Below, piece after piece: positions 1 to 9,606 of a stretch of 64,000 nucleotides of DNA (positions are counted from its first letter, which is position 1; each line of letters opens with the position of its first letter). Origin of the DNA: Strobilurus pachycystidiatus. Taxonomy: Eukaryota; Basidiomycota; Agaricomycetes; Agaricales; Physalacriaceae. Under the pieces are notes generated by a model. It searched no databases. It saw only the letters and a list, made by a program, of their open reading frames with translations, and was not told the DNA's origin. Made by a program: the position numbers and the translations under genes. Location: the NCBI GenBank assembly GCA_019915135.1, contig JAHLMK010000004.1, forward strand, positions 1,488,001-1,552,000. Direction: 5' to 3'.

Positions 1-500
1 CGAAATAACGGTCAATGATACTTATTTATACTCATCCGTACACGGTGATTCCGGGCGTCGAGACTCGACGCGCATAGTGTCCCGGTTTCATTATGACCTT
101 GATGCGGGTGTTAGCGCTCACCCTGGACGCCTCGATGCGGACCGGGAACGTAACATTCGACGCTTGAGACGGACCGCCGGACTGTCGTCCAATAAATGTC
201 GAGTAAAGACTTGATTGCAAAGAGTCGAGTTTACTTGGGCATTGTACCGCCAGTGAACGAGGGCGGCAAAAAGCTGTTTGCGACTGCGACGTGACATGCG
301 CGACAAATAGGCCGCATACCTACCTACCAGATCTTCGAAGGTAGCGCTACGTCCTGGGCACTTCGCAACAATCACCAAATCATTCGATGAATAGGCATCT
401 AAACGCGAACAGAGGTTGATTCTTTCTTTGAAAGATGGTGTACATCTTGTTCTAGAGACGGTGGTTGATCAGGATAAGGATAGTCAGTAGGAGATGGAAG
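1..500. other. No supported gene
   Basis: This stretch lies beyond the 3' end of the mitochondrial protein gene. Two overlapping minus-strand open frames of 62 and 86 codons occur between 32 and 378. Neither resembles a family I know, and I see no convincing splice-linked continuation within the window. They could be an exon of a gene lying mostly outside the window. Confidence 0.4.
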
Positions 501-1112
501 TTACTGACGGACTTCCCACATTTCTGTTCGTAATTTCAAAAAGTCTAGCGGTTATTACGAGATAAGAGCTCAACGTAGGAGTGCATACAGGCGCGACATA
601 CCGACGTGCAGACCATCGTAGAGCTTCTTGAGCTCGGCCCTGATTCTAGAGATGTCGTCTTTGCTCGCGGAGGCGTTGGAGAGTGCCTTGAGATCCTTTT
701 CCACGGCTTCAATGCGTCTGACGTGTGCGGTGACCTATAGTGCCAGTTCAGCCCGGGACAGTAGGGAACAGCGCGAGGGAACGTGCCGCTTCAGTGCTTT
801 CTTGCAGCTTGTCGACGCTAACTTGCAGTGCCGCCGAAGCTTGCTTGAACTCGTCAAGGAGATGGTACGCGGCGTACGACGATGCGAGTGAGAAGCCAAA
901 CAGGAAGCCGACGATGCTGTATGGTATCTGATTAGGCGCTGGAGTCTGCCAGCAGCAAGGGAAGCGCACCCTCCCCGGAATCCGCCAACAGGTTTCTTCT
1001 GCACTGGCGTAGCGCCGACGTCGTTCAGATAGACTTTTGTCGTCGAGAACATGCGGGAGCGTGCGGCGGCGCCCCGCGATAGTGCAGCTGCGCGGAGCAG
1101 CGAGGAGGCCAT
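501..1112 (-). CDS. Small mitochondrial membrane protein with coiled coil
   Basis: I do not recognise a named family. Spliced exons 1112-970, 916-787, 734-602 and 523-501 give about 142 residues with consistent phase. The first 22 residues are rich in Ala, Arg and Ser and end in RMFSTT, typical of a mitochondrial presequence. A hydrophobic segment (VGFLFGFSLASSYAAYHLL) follows, then a long amphipathic helix whose heptads are broken only by SNASASKDD. The likely form is therefore a single-pass inner-membrane protein with a coiled coil facing one compartment. The start at 1112 was preferred over 1151 because the presequence begins there. The second intron (786-735) only keeps frame if it begins GC (GCACGT). 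The gene diverges from POP1 with under 100 bases between the two starts. Confidence 0.7.
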
Positions 1113-1206
1113 GACGGACGTCGAGAAGAGAGTGTCGGAGTTGGCCGGCACGTGGCCCTGTCTTTCTCTTCCTTCAAGTTCAACTTAGCACCACTCCTCT
1201 GAGGCT

Positions 1207-4075
1207 ATGGCACCCAAACGACCCAACGAATCCAGCGATGGCCTGTCAGGCCGCGACCGCAAGAAACAGAAAATGGCCGCTGCTCGAACAATCGCGGTGC
1301 AGACTCCGCCGACCAACGCAGAGGCAGGGCCCTCGACGGTCAACAGTGCGAAGACTGGCAATTCCCACAAAATAACGCTGAGACAATCGCAGGCATGGCT
1401 CGACTTCCCGGTGTCATCGATGTTGAGAAGTTTACCCAAGTGCGTGTGGTGTTCTATCACAGACTCATTTGCTCATTGATGATGCCAGGCGCGCGCTTTC
1501 GAGGTCACTGCGATGCAGAAAGCCATGAAAGCTGCAAGGTGCGGACTGCTTGGCATCTAACGGTCATACTGGTCTGAACATCCGTATAGTTCCAGCTCGG
1601 CCCACCGCGTATGGCAGACTTTACCGCGCGAACTAAGGCGGAGAGCGGCCAGCCACGATGTGCGTCGCGTTCCGGTGCGACTACGCGAGAAAGCACGAGC
1701 AGAGGTATATCGTGTCTCATCTGAAATCAACATCAAACTTCTTACGCGTGCTTAGATGGACATCAAGAAGACTCCCGCAAAGCATAAATCGAAGCGCAGC
1801 AAGACCAAGCAGACATCACGGACAGATGACTTTCTCAATCGACAACGTACGCCAGACTTTACTCGGAGACTCAGCATAATCTTACTAATCCCTCTGCAGG
1901 AGACAAGACATGGCTGGAGACCCATATATGGCACGCCAAACGCATGAAGATGGAGACGAAATGGGGCTACAGGATCGCCATACATCCCTCGGAGAAAGCC
2001 TTCCGCCCCTCCCACCGCGCCGCTGTCCACGGCTCAATCATCCACGACGCGTCCTACCAGTCCATCATTGAGGTATCCGGCCCACTCAATGTGCTCAAAC
2101 TGATCTTGGACAACTGCTGTTCGCCGCAAGACGTCAATCCCGGTCTTCCTCGGTCGGCTTCTCTTGCGATCTCTGAGACCCAACGCTGATTGTTTGGCAG
2201 CTTTGTAAGTGGTGCAAGGTCTACGCAGACTCTGTTCTACCAGTCCAAGGCATATCCCTTTGGTTTGATTGCGCCTGTGACAATCATGTGGCAACCCCCA
2301 ACGCCAGCACCTCAGGCAGAGTCTGACGCCTCAAAGAACTTCAAAGGCAAGGAAAAGGCGACCAACAAGCGAGTCCTATGGATCCGAGCACATCCTGCGG
2401 TTCATGATCAGATCTTCGATACTCTCCAGACGTCGGCTTCATCAGTGTTGGACGCATATAAGAACGGATCCTCCTCTCAGGAGCAAATCGATGTTGACAT
2501 CGTCGATATGAAGGGGAAAGTTAACATCTTCGACATCATGGGCCCCAAATCTAGTCAGGTCCTCAAAGGTGCACTGCAGCCCATTGCTGCTGATGAGCGT
2601 CCAGAACTAAAAGATGTCAGTTTTCGATGCGTCAGATCAATCTGGATCTAATGTTTTACAGTTCTGGGCGTCGTTAACGGATCTTCAATCCACTGCTTCA
2701 GTACCTAGAGGTATGGTAATCGGCTTCACTGTCAATGATCCTCGTCTGAAGTAAGGCTAATTATACGCCACCACTCTCTTTCTCATATTTCTAAACCAGG
2801 TTTCCACCCTCCAACGCTAAACCCTCCACCAAAACTCCCCGCAAGTTTGAAACACTGCCAACCGGGAAGCTAGCGCAGAGCGGTATGTGGGACGAACTGC
2901 AGCGCAAGGCGCCCAAGTTCAAGAAGAAGGACCTGGATGAGCGGCGCGAGAAGAATCTCATCCCGGGCACGAAGCTCACTGCGTTGCGGCAGGACGACCG
3001 CGTGCCCGTCCTCCTCATCCAACGCTCCCTCGGGCATTCCGGCTGCAATGCCGAATCGCTGCATGGCTGGACGCTCATAATTCCCTCCGGCTGGTCCATG
3101 GCTTTCTGGTCCTCGCTCATATACACCGGCACGCGCGTAGGCGGACAACGTGAATGCCAAACGCAGGCGTTCGAAGCGGGGGTCCCGTACTTCCCAAGAG
3201 ACTTTCCCTTCACGAATGCATATGATGAGTACGCGGAAGAGACGGAGCGGGAGGCGAAGGAGGAGTGGGAGAGGAAGCCGCCTGCTAAGAGGCCGAACTA
3301 TAAGAAGCTGAATACGAGAAGTACGTGGAGGCCGGATTGGGAGGTGGTTATGGGGTTGAAAAAGGAGGACGAGGGTGTGGTGTCTACGCAGCGCGAGGAG
3401 GTGGAGATGAGCGTGGATACTGAGAGCGTGCCGACGTGGTTGCTGTGTGGGCAGGACGTCCGTGGCATCGTCAGCAAACTGTTGACTTCGACCAATACTG
3501 GGAACATCTTGCAGGCTGAGATCAACGCTATGAGAGCTAAGAGCTCCTTGGAACCGTTGACTAGCGTGCAGTTGTTGAAGGGCGCCTTGGTGGGAGTTAG
3601 GATCAAGATGCATGGGAGGGGGTCGCCGGAAGACATGGCGATGCTCTACGCGATGTCGGACGAGGAGGCCGTGGCTTGGGAGAAGGACATAAAGAGGAGC
3701 GAAGCGGAGAAGGCGATGGATGTCGATGTCGATGACGACTCCGCGGTGAGTACTGTTCACCGAAATGAGTCCGAGTTGCTCATAGACTTTGAAGACGCGT
3801 CCGCAAATCCCTCCATCGTCGTCAATCATTGGCTATGTCACGACGGGTCGTTTCTCTCTGATGCGCGGTGAAGGGTTTGCTCTTGGGAGTGTACCGCTCA
3901 GCAGATACGTCTTTCTCGCACAGCAATCGCGCCGGTTCGTACTTTGTCTGTAGTCTCTTGACCATACCTTGCTCATTGACCGTGCAGGTTACACGGAAAC
4001 GATCGGAAGATCGTCGTACGAGTAAGGAATCCATCGCATGATATTTGTCGGGTGGCGAATATGGAATTAGTGTAG
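1207..4075 (+). CDS. POP1: RNase P/MRP subunit Pop1
   Basis: Pop1 is the largest protein of RNase P and RNase MRP, which process pre-tRNA and pre-rRNA in the nucleus and nucleolus. Eleven exons (1207-1345, 1393-1439, 1489-1538, 1590-1704, 1756-1846, 1900-2152, 2201-2615, 2662-2750, 2800-3745, 3786-3934, 3988-4075) give about 793 residues. The N-terminal domain has the motif HRVWQTLPRELRRRAASH, then a Lys/Arg stretch, then ETHIWHAKRMKM. The POPLD domain follows with IPSGWSMAFWSSLIYTGTRV. The C-terminal glycine-cleavage-T-like part has IIGYVTTGRFSLMRGEGFALG and ends VRNPSHDICRVANMELV. Intron 9 is only 40 bases. A naive reading stops at 3871 by running through introns 9 and 10; the conserved C terminus shows both are spliced. 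Confidence 0.95.
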
Positions 4076-4124
4076 TGACGTGGGTGTGTGGCGTCGGTTC
4101 GAGGTCTACCCTGGGTGTTTGTGT

Positions 4125-4521
4125 CTAGCTCTGGGCGACTACGCCCTCTGCGCCGCTTCGTAGATCGGTCAATAGATCCTGTAGTCTACGGCGGAGCTTC
4201 TTGAGAAGCTCGTCATCATCGGAGGAGGGAGGGGGCTGTGCAATCAAGTTGTTTGTTGAGTGACGAGAATTGATGGCCTATGAATCGTGATGGACGTACG
4301 AGCTGGTCTAGGAGGTACTGGATTCAAATATGATTCAGCGCACATCGAGTGTGGAAAAAAAATACTGTACCTCGGCTTCATCTATAGTCTGACGTGAAAC
4401 GGTCGAGGTCAGAACAGGTCAAAGTTTAGCTGTTGGAGGGCTTGCGCACCAAAATTATAGGGCCTCTGATGCCCGATTAGTAGCGTCAGGATTTTTGGTA
4501 TATTAACACACACCTATTCAT
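4125..4521 (-). CDS. 56-residue microprotein from five exons
   Basis: I do not recognise it. Exons 4521-4514, 4465-4450, 4388-4371, 4317-4300 and 4235-4125 (8, 16, 18, 18 and 111 bases) join in one frame. The introns are 48, 61, 53 and 64 bases and start GTGTGT, GTGCGC, GTACAG and GTACGT; all end in CAG. The product begins MNRGPIILTIDEAEYLLDQL, continues with a PPPSSDDDE hinge, then a basic amphipathic helix LLKKLRRRLQDLLTDLR, and ends AEGVVAQS. This looks like two short helices joined by an acidic turn, as in small adaptor or complex subunits. The function is unknown. It converges on POP1 with 49 bases between the stop codons. Four in-frame joins with proper splice sites are unlikely by chance, but only RNA evidence would settle it. 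Confidence 0.6.
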
Positions 4522-5050
4522 CGTGGCAAGATAGCAGAAGGGTACGGGTATGACGGTGGTGATGGATCCTGCTGAGTCTCGGAGCGGCATTTGCCGTACC
4601 AATGTTTACTCTTCCCCATCACGGTGCTGGACAGTTTACAACTAGCATGGACAGCGGACCCCCTCGGCTTGTAAGCATGTGCCACAGTGACCTCTGCGAT
4701 CAGCACGAATTCGAAATCTTATGCTCTTCGGCCTTCTGGGGTTCCTGAGTAAAGCCTCCCCACCCAACGTGCGACCTTAAAGCATTTGTCTCGAACATAG
4801 CGTTCCACCTACGCGGCCTTTACGTCTGCGAGACGACAAACATGCGCTGCTGGCTCAAAAGAGGGCTCTAGCCCCGACCTCGACGTCGGCTACCATGTAC
4901 ACCGCCCTTTCACAGCGCGCTCTAGCGATCAGTTCTAGACCTCGCATCGGCTCCGCGCTACATAAAGGTTTTTTGCGCCTCTTTTCTCTCTCATAACATC
5001 GAGCTGTCAAGTCTACTACCCCCCTACTCTCTTACGCCTCGTAGTCTTGC
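4522..5050. promoter_or_regulatory. Divergent promoter region, microgene and SET gene
   Basis: This 529-base gap separates the start of the microgene (-) from the SET-domain gene (+). A TATA-like CATAAAGG lies at 4961-4968, about 85 bases before the SET start, and is followed by a pyrimidine-rich tract (4979-5000) typical of a fungal transcription start. I see no ORF worth calling here. Confidence 0.4.
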
Positions 5051-6322
5051 ATGTCGCGCCAACAAGCTTACTCCAACAATAACCTGGTGCAGACGTTCAC
5101 TGTCCCCGCCACAGCGGACGCCAGAAGTCATGCTCCAACCCATTGTCTAATGTCCTCATCGCTCAGGCAAAGCATCCCCCACAGTCTCAGCAGCCCCGCC
5201 CTGCCTGCGGCCCCCGCTCATCGCGTCGAAGTCTCTCCTCTTGGGGGTTTCGGCCTCTTTGCGAGTCGCGCCGTTAAACAAGGCGAACTCATCCTGTCGG
5301 AGCGTGCCCTGATCATTGTTCCTGCGGAGATGCCGTGTAAACCGCGAAAGCTCAACGACAAGAACCGGTCGCCTCTCTTGGATGCTGAACGGGATCTACA
5401 ATCTCTTTGCTCCAATATGGACAGTCAGCAGAGGGACCAGTACCTGGAACTGGCCAATTGGCATCACAAGGACGGCAGTGGTCCATTGCTGGGAGTTTTG
5501 AGGACGAATGGTTACTGTGTGGATGGGTTGAGAGAGCCTGGTGCGTCTGTGGGTCTTCATCGAGGATATCATCTTGACGGAGATTATTTAGGCGTCGAAG
5601 GCAATGCTGGTGCATATTCGGGCGTTTTCCCAAACCTATCCCGCGTCAATCACAGGTCAGTCTCTCATTTGGTCGTCAAATTCAAGGTACTAATCTTCAT
5701 GCATAGTTGCGGTCCGAATTCTACGCGTTACTTCCATCTTTCCTCGTTTTCGATGCGTCTCTATGCAGTCAGTGACATCTCTGAGGGGGAGGAAATTACC
5801 ACCAGCTATTACGGTGGTACCTGGGAGTCCAGTTCGTCAAGACGAGCACATCTGTCCGCCGACTATGGCTTTCGGTGCCAATGCCAGTGTTGCACTGACG
5901 CTGACGCCTCCGATGCGCGTCGAACGAGGTTGCAGACCGAGTTTGACCCCTTGAGGTTGTCTAATCGTCTGAACGAGTGGGTCCGTGCAGGAGACGCCTC
6001 GATATCCACGCAGGAATTGCTGGATGAAGTGGAAGAGGGACTTCAGCTTTACGCCCAGGAGGGACTGGAATCGCACAGTTCATACCCGACTTTCCTCTTG
6101 CATGTGTGCTTGGTCTTTCGGAACATAATAGGTGTCGACGACGACAAGTTTCAGCTGTATGGGTTGAGGCTGTTGAGGTTGTGGACCGCAAGGGGAATGA
6201 ATATTGCGAAGATCCTTACGATGTTTGAAATGCTTATGACGCCTTGCATGGTGCTCGGGACGATTGATAGATATATAGATTATGGACTGGCACGTAGAGG
6301 AGAGATACACTTTAGTATATAG
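5051..6322 (+). CDS. SET-domain protein, probable lysine methyltransferase
   Basis: SET domains transfer methyl groups from S-adenosylmethionine to lysine. Exons 5051-5540, 5592-5655 and 5707-6322 give about 389 residues. Both introns are 51 bases and lack in-frame stops, so an unspliced reading looks open, but removing them restores the motif LSRVNHSCGPNSTRYF. That is the SET NHSC core which binds the cofactor. The N half has VEVSPLGGFGLFASRAVKQGELILSE, the SET-I start. GEEITTSYYG follows the core and CQCQCC forms a short post-SET zinc cluster. The long helical C terminus after about residue 260 is typical of fungal SET5/SMYD-like proteins. The histone or non-histone substrate cannot be inferred. 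Confidence 0.88.
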   Translation: MSRQQAYSNNNLVQTFTVPATADARSHAPTHCLMSSSLRQSIPHSLSSPALPAAPAHRVEVSPLGGFGLFASRAVKQGELILSERALIIVPAEMPCKPRKLNDKNRSPLLDAERDLQSLCSNMDSQQRDQYLELANWHHKDGSGPLLGVLRTNGYCVDGLREPGASVGLHRGYHLDGDYLGVEGNAGAYSGVFPNLSRVNHRSVSHLVVKFKVLIFMHSCGPNSTRYFHLSSFSMRLYAVSDISEGEEITTSYYGGTWESSSSRRAHLSADYGFRCQCQCCTDADASDARRTRLQTEFDPLRLSNRLNEWVRAGDASISTQELLDEVEEGLQLYAQEGLESHSSYPTFLLHVCLVFRNIIGVDDDKFQLYGLRLLRLWTARGMNIAKILTMFEMLMTPCMVLGTIDRYIDYGLARRGEIHFSI

Positions 6323-6415
6323 TAAGTAGCTAGATATTCAGGCAGTGCACGATAGATACAGTATATACATTGCTAATCATGATTATCATGCCATTTTTAA
6401 CTTGTGGACGTCTTC

Positions 6416-7941
6416 TTAAATTCGACTAGTACTAGCCACCGGTCCGGTCTCGAGTGTGGTGGCAACGACCCTCTCCCTCTGAACTCGAACGGGATCCTGA
6501 CCGAAATCATTCATGGAGAACATCGTCGAGGTCACGGATGTTCGCCCGAATTGTATTGCAGAGCGTGGCTTGTCATCTGCACCAAGCTCTGTGACATGAG
6601 AGACTTCCCATTCCCGAAGGTAAAGCAGGAACCGTGCTGTGAGCATCCCGGAGATGCTGTGAAGGCTATCAGATACCGTCACCAAGGCCCATTATGAAGA
6701 CAAACATACGGCAGCACGAGGGCGCTGAAGAGGCGCGTCAGAAAACCTTCCTCCATCTGTGAACATCCGAGATTCAACGATCGGCAGGAATAGCACCGAA
6801 CTGCGTCAGGGACGTACGTAGTTGCTCGCCAAAGCTAAGCTGGTGAGAATAGACATGACACTGAAAGTTTGACATTTGAGCATGCTGAACAATGGTGCGT
6901 AGTAATCGCGCACTTACATATAATACAGTACGCCTGTGATGGCGCCGTTGAATTATGAGGCTCTGTCGCGGTACTATAATGAATAATCACAGACCTTGTT
7001 CCATGAGGAGAAAGGTAAGGCCGTTTCTCTGAGATTGCCAATCTCCTCCGACTTTAACAGCTTGGAAGGTCCGGAATATAGTCAAGACAGCGGTCAAAGT
7101 TTCGAAAACGACCATCTGGTAGGCAAGCAGTGTTGCCACTGATGGACATGTACGTCAGTGGTGATTTGGCTACTCGAGTCATTCTTACCTCTGGAAGACA
7201 TGAGCGATGCCTAATTGGGAGGAGGTCTCATAATCACTCACATTAGATGCGTGTTTGGATTTGAGTACTGGATGCTGGACAAATCCAGCTGCCTGAAGGT
7301 AAGGAATCTGATACAAGACGGCTTGAAAGAATCACGTACGAAGTCAACAACAACGCAGGACGCGCCAAGAGAGCCCAACAAGTAAAGAACAATCTTGCTC
7401 CGATTCCAGACAGCAAAGGTTCTCATTGTGAGGGCGGCTGTCGTCTGTTGGAGATGCTAAGCAATGCAGCGTATCACGAACACTTACCTATGACTGCCGC
7501 GCGTGCAAAGACGCTGGAGAGGTCGACAAATACGAGGATTTGGGCCGAGCTGTTATATTTAAGTATGTAGACTAAGAGCGTATTATGATGTCCTCACTGA
7601 GGTCCAAGCTTGTTCAGCAACTTGAACAGATAGATCACGTTGGCAACCAATGCGTAGCGACAAAGAAAATAGAAAATGGTCGAGATTCGAATCTTTTGTG
7701 CCCACATGTAGCGGAACTCCTTGTCGAAGGTGAGGAGGTAGTCATAGTAGATGAGTGCTTTGTGAAGATGTGAGTATGAACTGGTATCCACCATCAGGGG
7801 AGCCTACCAATGCTAGAGCATTGAATGCACAACCGAAGGATGCTTCCGAGGTGTACTAAGTAAGACAGCCTAATAGTGGAGGATAAGGAAGACGAACAGA
7901 GTCGCGGCTGCGTTCTTCGCTGATTCCGGCCCAGACGACAT
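6416..7941 (-). CDS. DUF6533-type membrane protein, tandem copy A
   Basis: A mushroom-specific multi-helix membrane protein family of unknown function. Exons after the N terminus: 7757-7598, 7549-7488, 7437-7340, 7288-7242, 7190-7189 (2 bases), 7138-6995, 6933-6918 (16 bases), 6860-6818, 6756-6710 and 6656-6416. They encode the DUF6533 signature YYDYLLTFDKEFRYMW followed by ISTIFYFLCRYALV, then ARAA, MRTFAVWNRSKIVLYLL, VVFETLTAVLTIFRTFQAV, and SGMLTARFLLYLREW near the C terminus. The last of these is the final helix of the family. The first exon (around 7941-7808) is not resolved: a start at 7941 gives a sensible N terminus but does not reach the next exon in frame by any GT-AG join I can see. 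The gene may have a damaged 5' end or a non-standard splice there. Confidence 0.72.
7189..7190 (-). other. 2-nucleotide micro-exon in copy A
   Basis: Two introns of 51 bases (7241-7191, GTGAGT to TTCCAG) and 50 bases (7188-7139, GTAAGA to ATCAG) leave only AG between them. Including these two bases keeps the family frame across the join (reading HLIVATLLAYQMVVFE). Removing both introns as one would shift the frame. The same arrangement occurs in copy B. Confidence 0.6.
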
Positions 7942-9606
7942 TTGGAGAGAATAGAGAGAATGAAAATGGGCCTAAGACTGGGCAAGCATATTTATGCTTG
8001 CTCCAGCGCTTGCCCAACCGAACCAACAACCACCGTATTATGGTCTACCGTCATAATCGCGGGATCTTGACAGATTCGTAACATGAATCTGAATTGTGAT
8101 GTGCGTAGATGTGAGAGATTTACGCTATTCTTGTTGATGGAGCTTCAAATGCACCGAACAATGTGATGCTGCTGTTATTGCAGCGTTCCGGTTCAGTGGT
8201 CCTCTGTCATGAAGGCAGTGAGTGGATCGTGATTCGTGATGTGATGAAGGTGACTGTATACAAGGAGATGAAATGTGCACCGTGCTGCGGCAGTTCATCT
8301 TTGCAGTCAAGTAGTTGGCCCAGATTCCCCTTGTTCGTTGCGAACGTGATAGATAGAACACCGTATCTGGATTCTGTCTGGATCGTATGATCATTTCATC
8401 AGCTTCTGAAGAGCCGGTTCCGAGTACAGTCAGCTATTCAGTTGGTTCGAGAGGGAAGACAATGCATGGCGCAAAACTCTAAGAGTAAAGCGGTGTGCAA
8501 TCTCAAAAAAGATGGCGAACTTTAAAGGGCCAACGCGAAAGATTTAGTCGGCAACAACCGACGAGGTGCTTGGCTCTGTTATGCAACGGCACTTACCTCT
8601 AACGCGACGGGGAAGTTGCTATTACTCCCCCAAAAGGGACCATCTCATACCACTAGCTGTCTCATGCCACCAGCTATCTGACGACTCTGTGCTGAAGGTC
8701 CGTGACCAAGAGGTGCGAGATGTCTGGGTGTCGTCGGTTCATCACGCCACGGAGTGACCGGCCATTCCCGAACATCACTCGGATCACTTGCGGCAGGCCA
8801 ATGGCCACATATCCTCTACGCTCTCTCAACGCCACACGTGGAGCTTTCGTGGAATACTGAACATGTAGAGAGTTGGATACATTTTGATACCGAATGAGAC
8901 TATGTCTGGGTCCACGCCGTCGCAACCAGCGAGCTTAGTCACGGTCACTGGCAGATTGCCCGATTGCAGGGGACGGGAGCGGCGGCGGCGGGGTCATGGG
9001 AACTAAATGAATGGCAACACGAGATCCAGATATATCACACCTCTTGTTTGTAGCTAAATAGGCATGGTGCACTGGAGCCCCGATGACACAAGGGAACTCA
9101 TCACTGGGAAGAGAAGGAAAGGCATCACCGTATCATCTTTCATTGCATGCTCCAGTAGCTCCACTATCATTTGTTGACAGGATGGAACTATACAACGGCG
9201 GAATAAGAGGACCTCAATTTACCTACTACCATCTTGATCGCCAGTATACATCGCCCGTTGAAACGACGCATCCAACAATATCTCACAAGCTGTCACGACT
9301 CACGATGGACCAGATGCCAATGGACATTCACATACCACTGTACTGCTTCACAGCTGCAACTGTAACTGGAGACCACAGAGACTCCCTCCCCGGGTCCTGC
9401 TCCCTCAAACAGCCGAGTTACGCCTCTGACAATCTAGCAGTCATTCCGCCAGTGCACGGTCTCAATAATCCGAAGAGCATACAATCCCTTCTGGCATGGG
9501 TTTTGCCAAGCAGAAAGAGCAAGTCCCCCGACGTAACGCGTACATAGGATGTATAGAATGCCAGTGATAAACGAAGACAATTTTCTACTCGTGGACGTCT
9601 TCTTTC
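7942..9606. other. Intergenic region between tandem DUF6533 copies
   Basis: The part to about 8750 is the upstream flank of copy A. It is visibly homologous to the flank of copy B: a shared run including GTGCGTAGATGTGAGAGATT occurs at about 8101 and about 11310. The rest, 8750-9600, is not duplicated. An open frame of 154 codons at 9083-9547 (+) has no recognisable domain and no clear coding signature, so I do not call it a gene. Confidence 0.45.
7976..8006 (-). promoter_or_regulatory. TATA-like box inside an inverted repeat
   Basis: GCAAGCAT and ATGCTTGC flank a central ATTT, giving an 8-base perfect inverted repeat over a CATAAATA box on the minus strand. It sits about 45 bases before the start of copy A. 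Copy B keeps the TATA core and one arm at about 11193-11210. This is a plausible core promoter. Confidence 0.45.

Noticed and set aside
735..1151. 138-codon minus-strand frame as a complete gene
   Set aside because: After residue 60 it reads through an intron in the wrong frame. The spliced model with a GC-AG intron gives a coherent coiled-coil protein.
7594..7807. Copy A of DUF6533 judged a pseudogene because the expected acceptor at TACTCAC is not AG
   Set aside because: A downstream acceptor (CACAAAG, 7758) is present in both copies and restores the frame, so this point is not evidence for decay.
9083..9547. 154-codon open frame on the plus strand between the DUF6533 copies
   Set aside because: No domain, no compositional or splice support, and no second copy in the duplicated flank. 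Probably chance.
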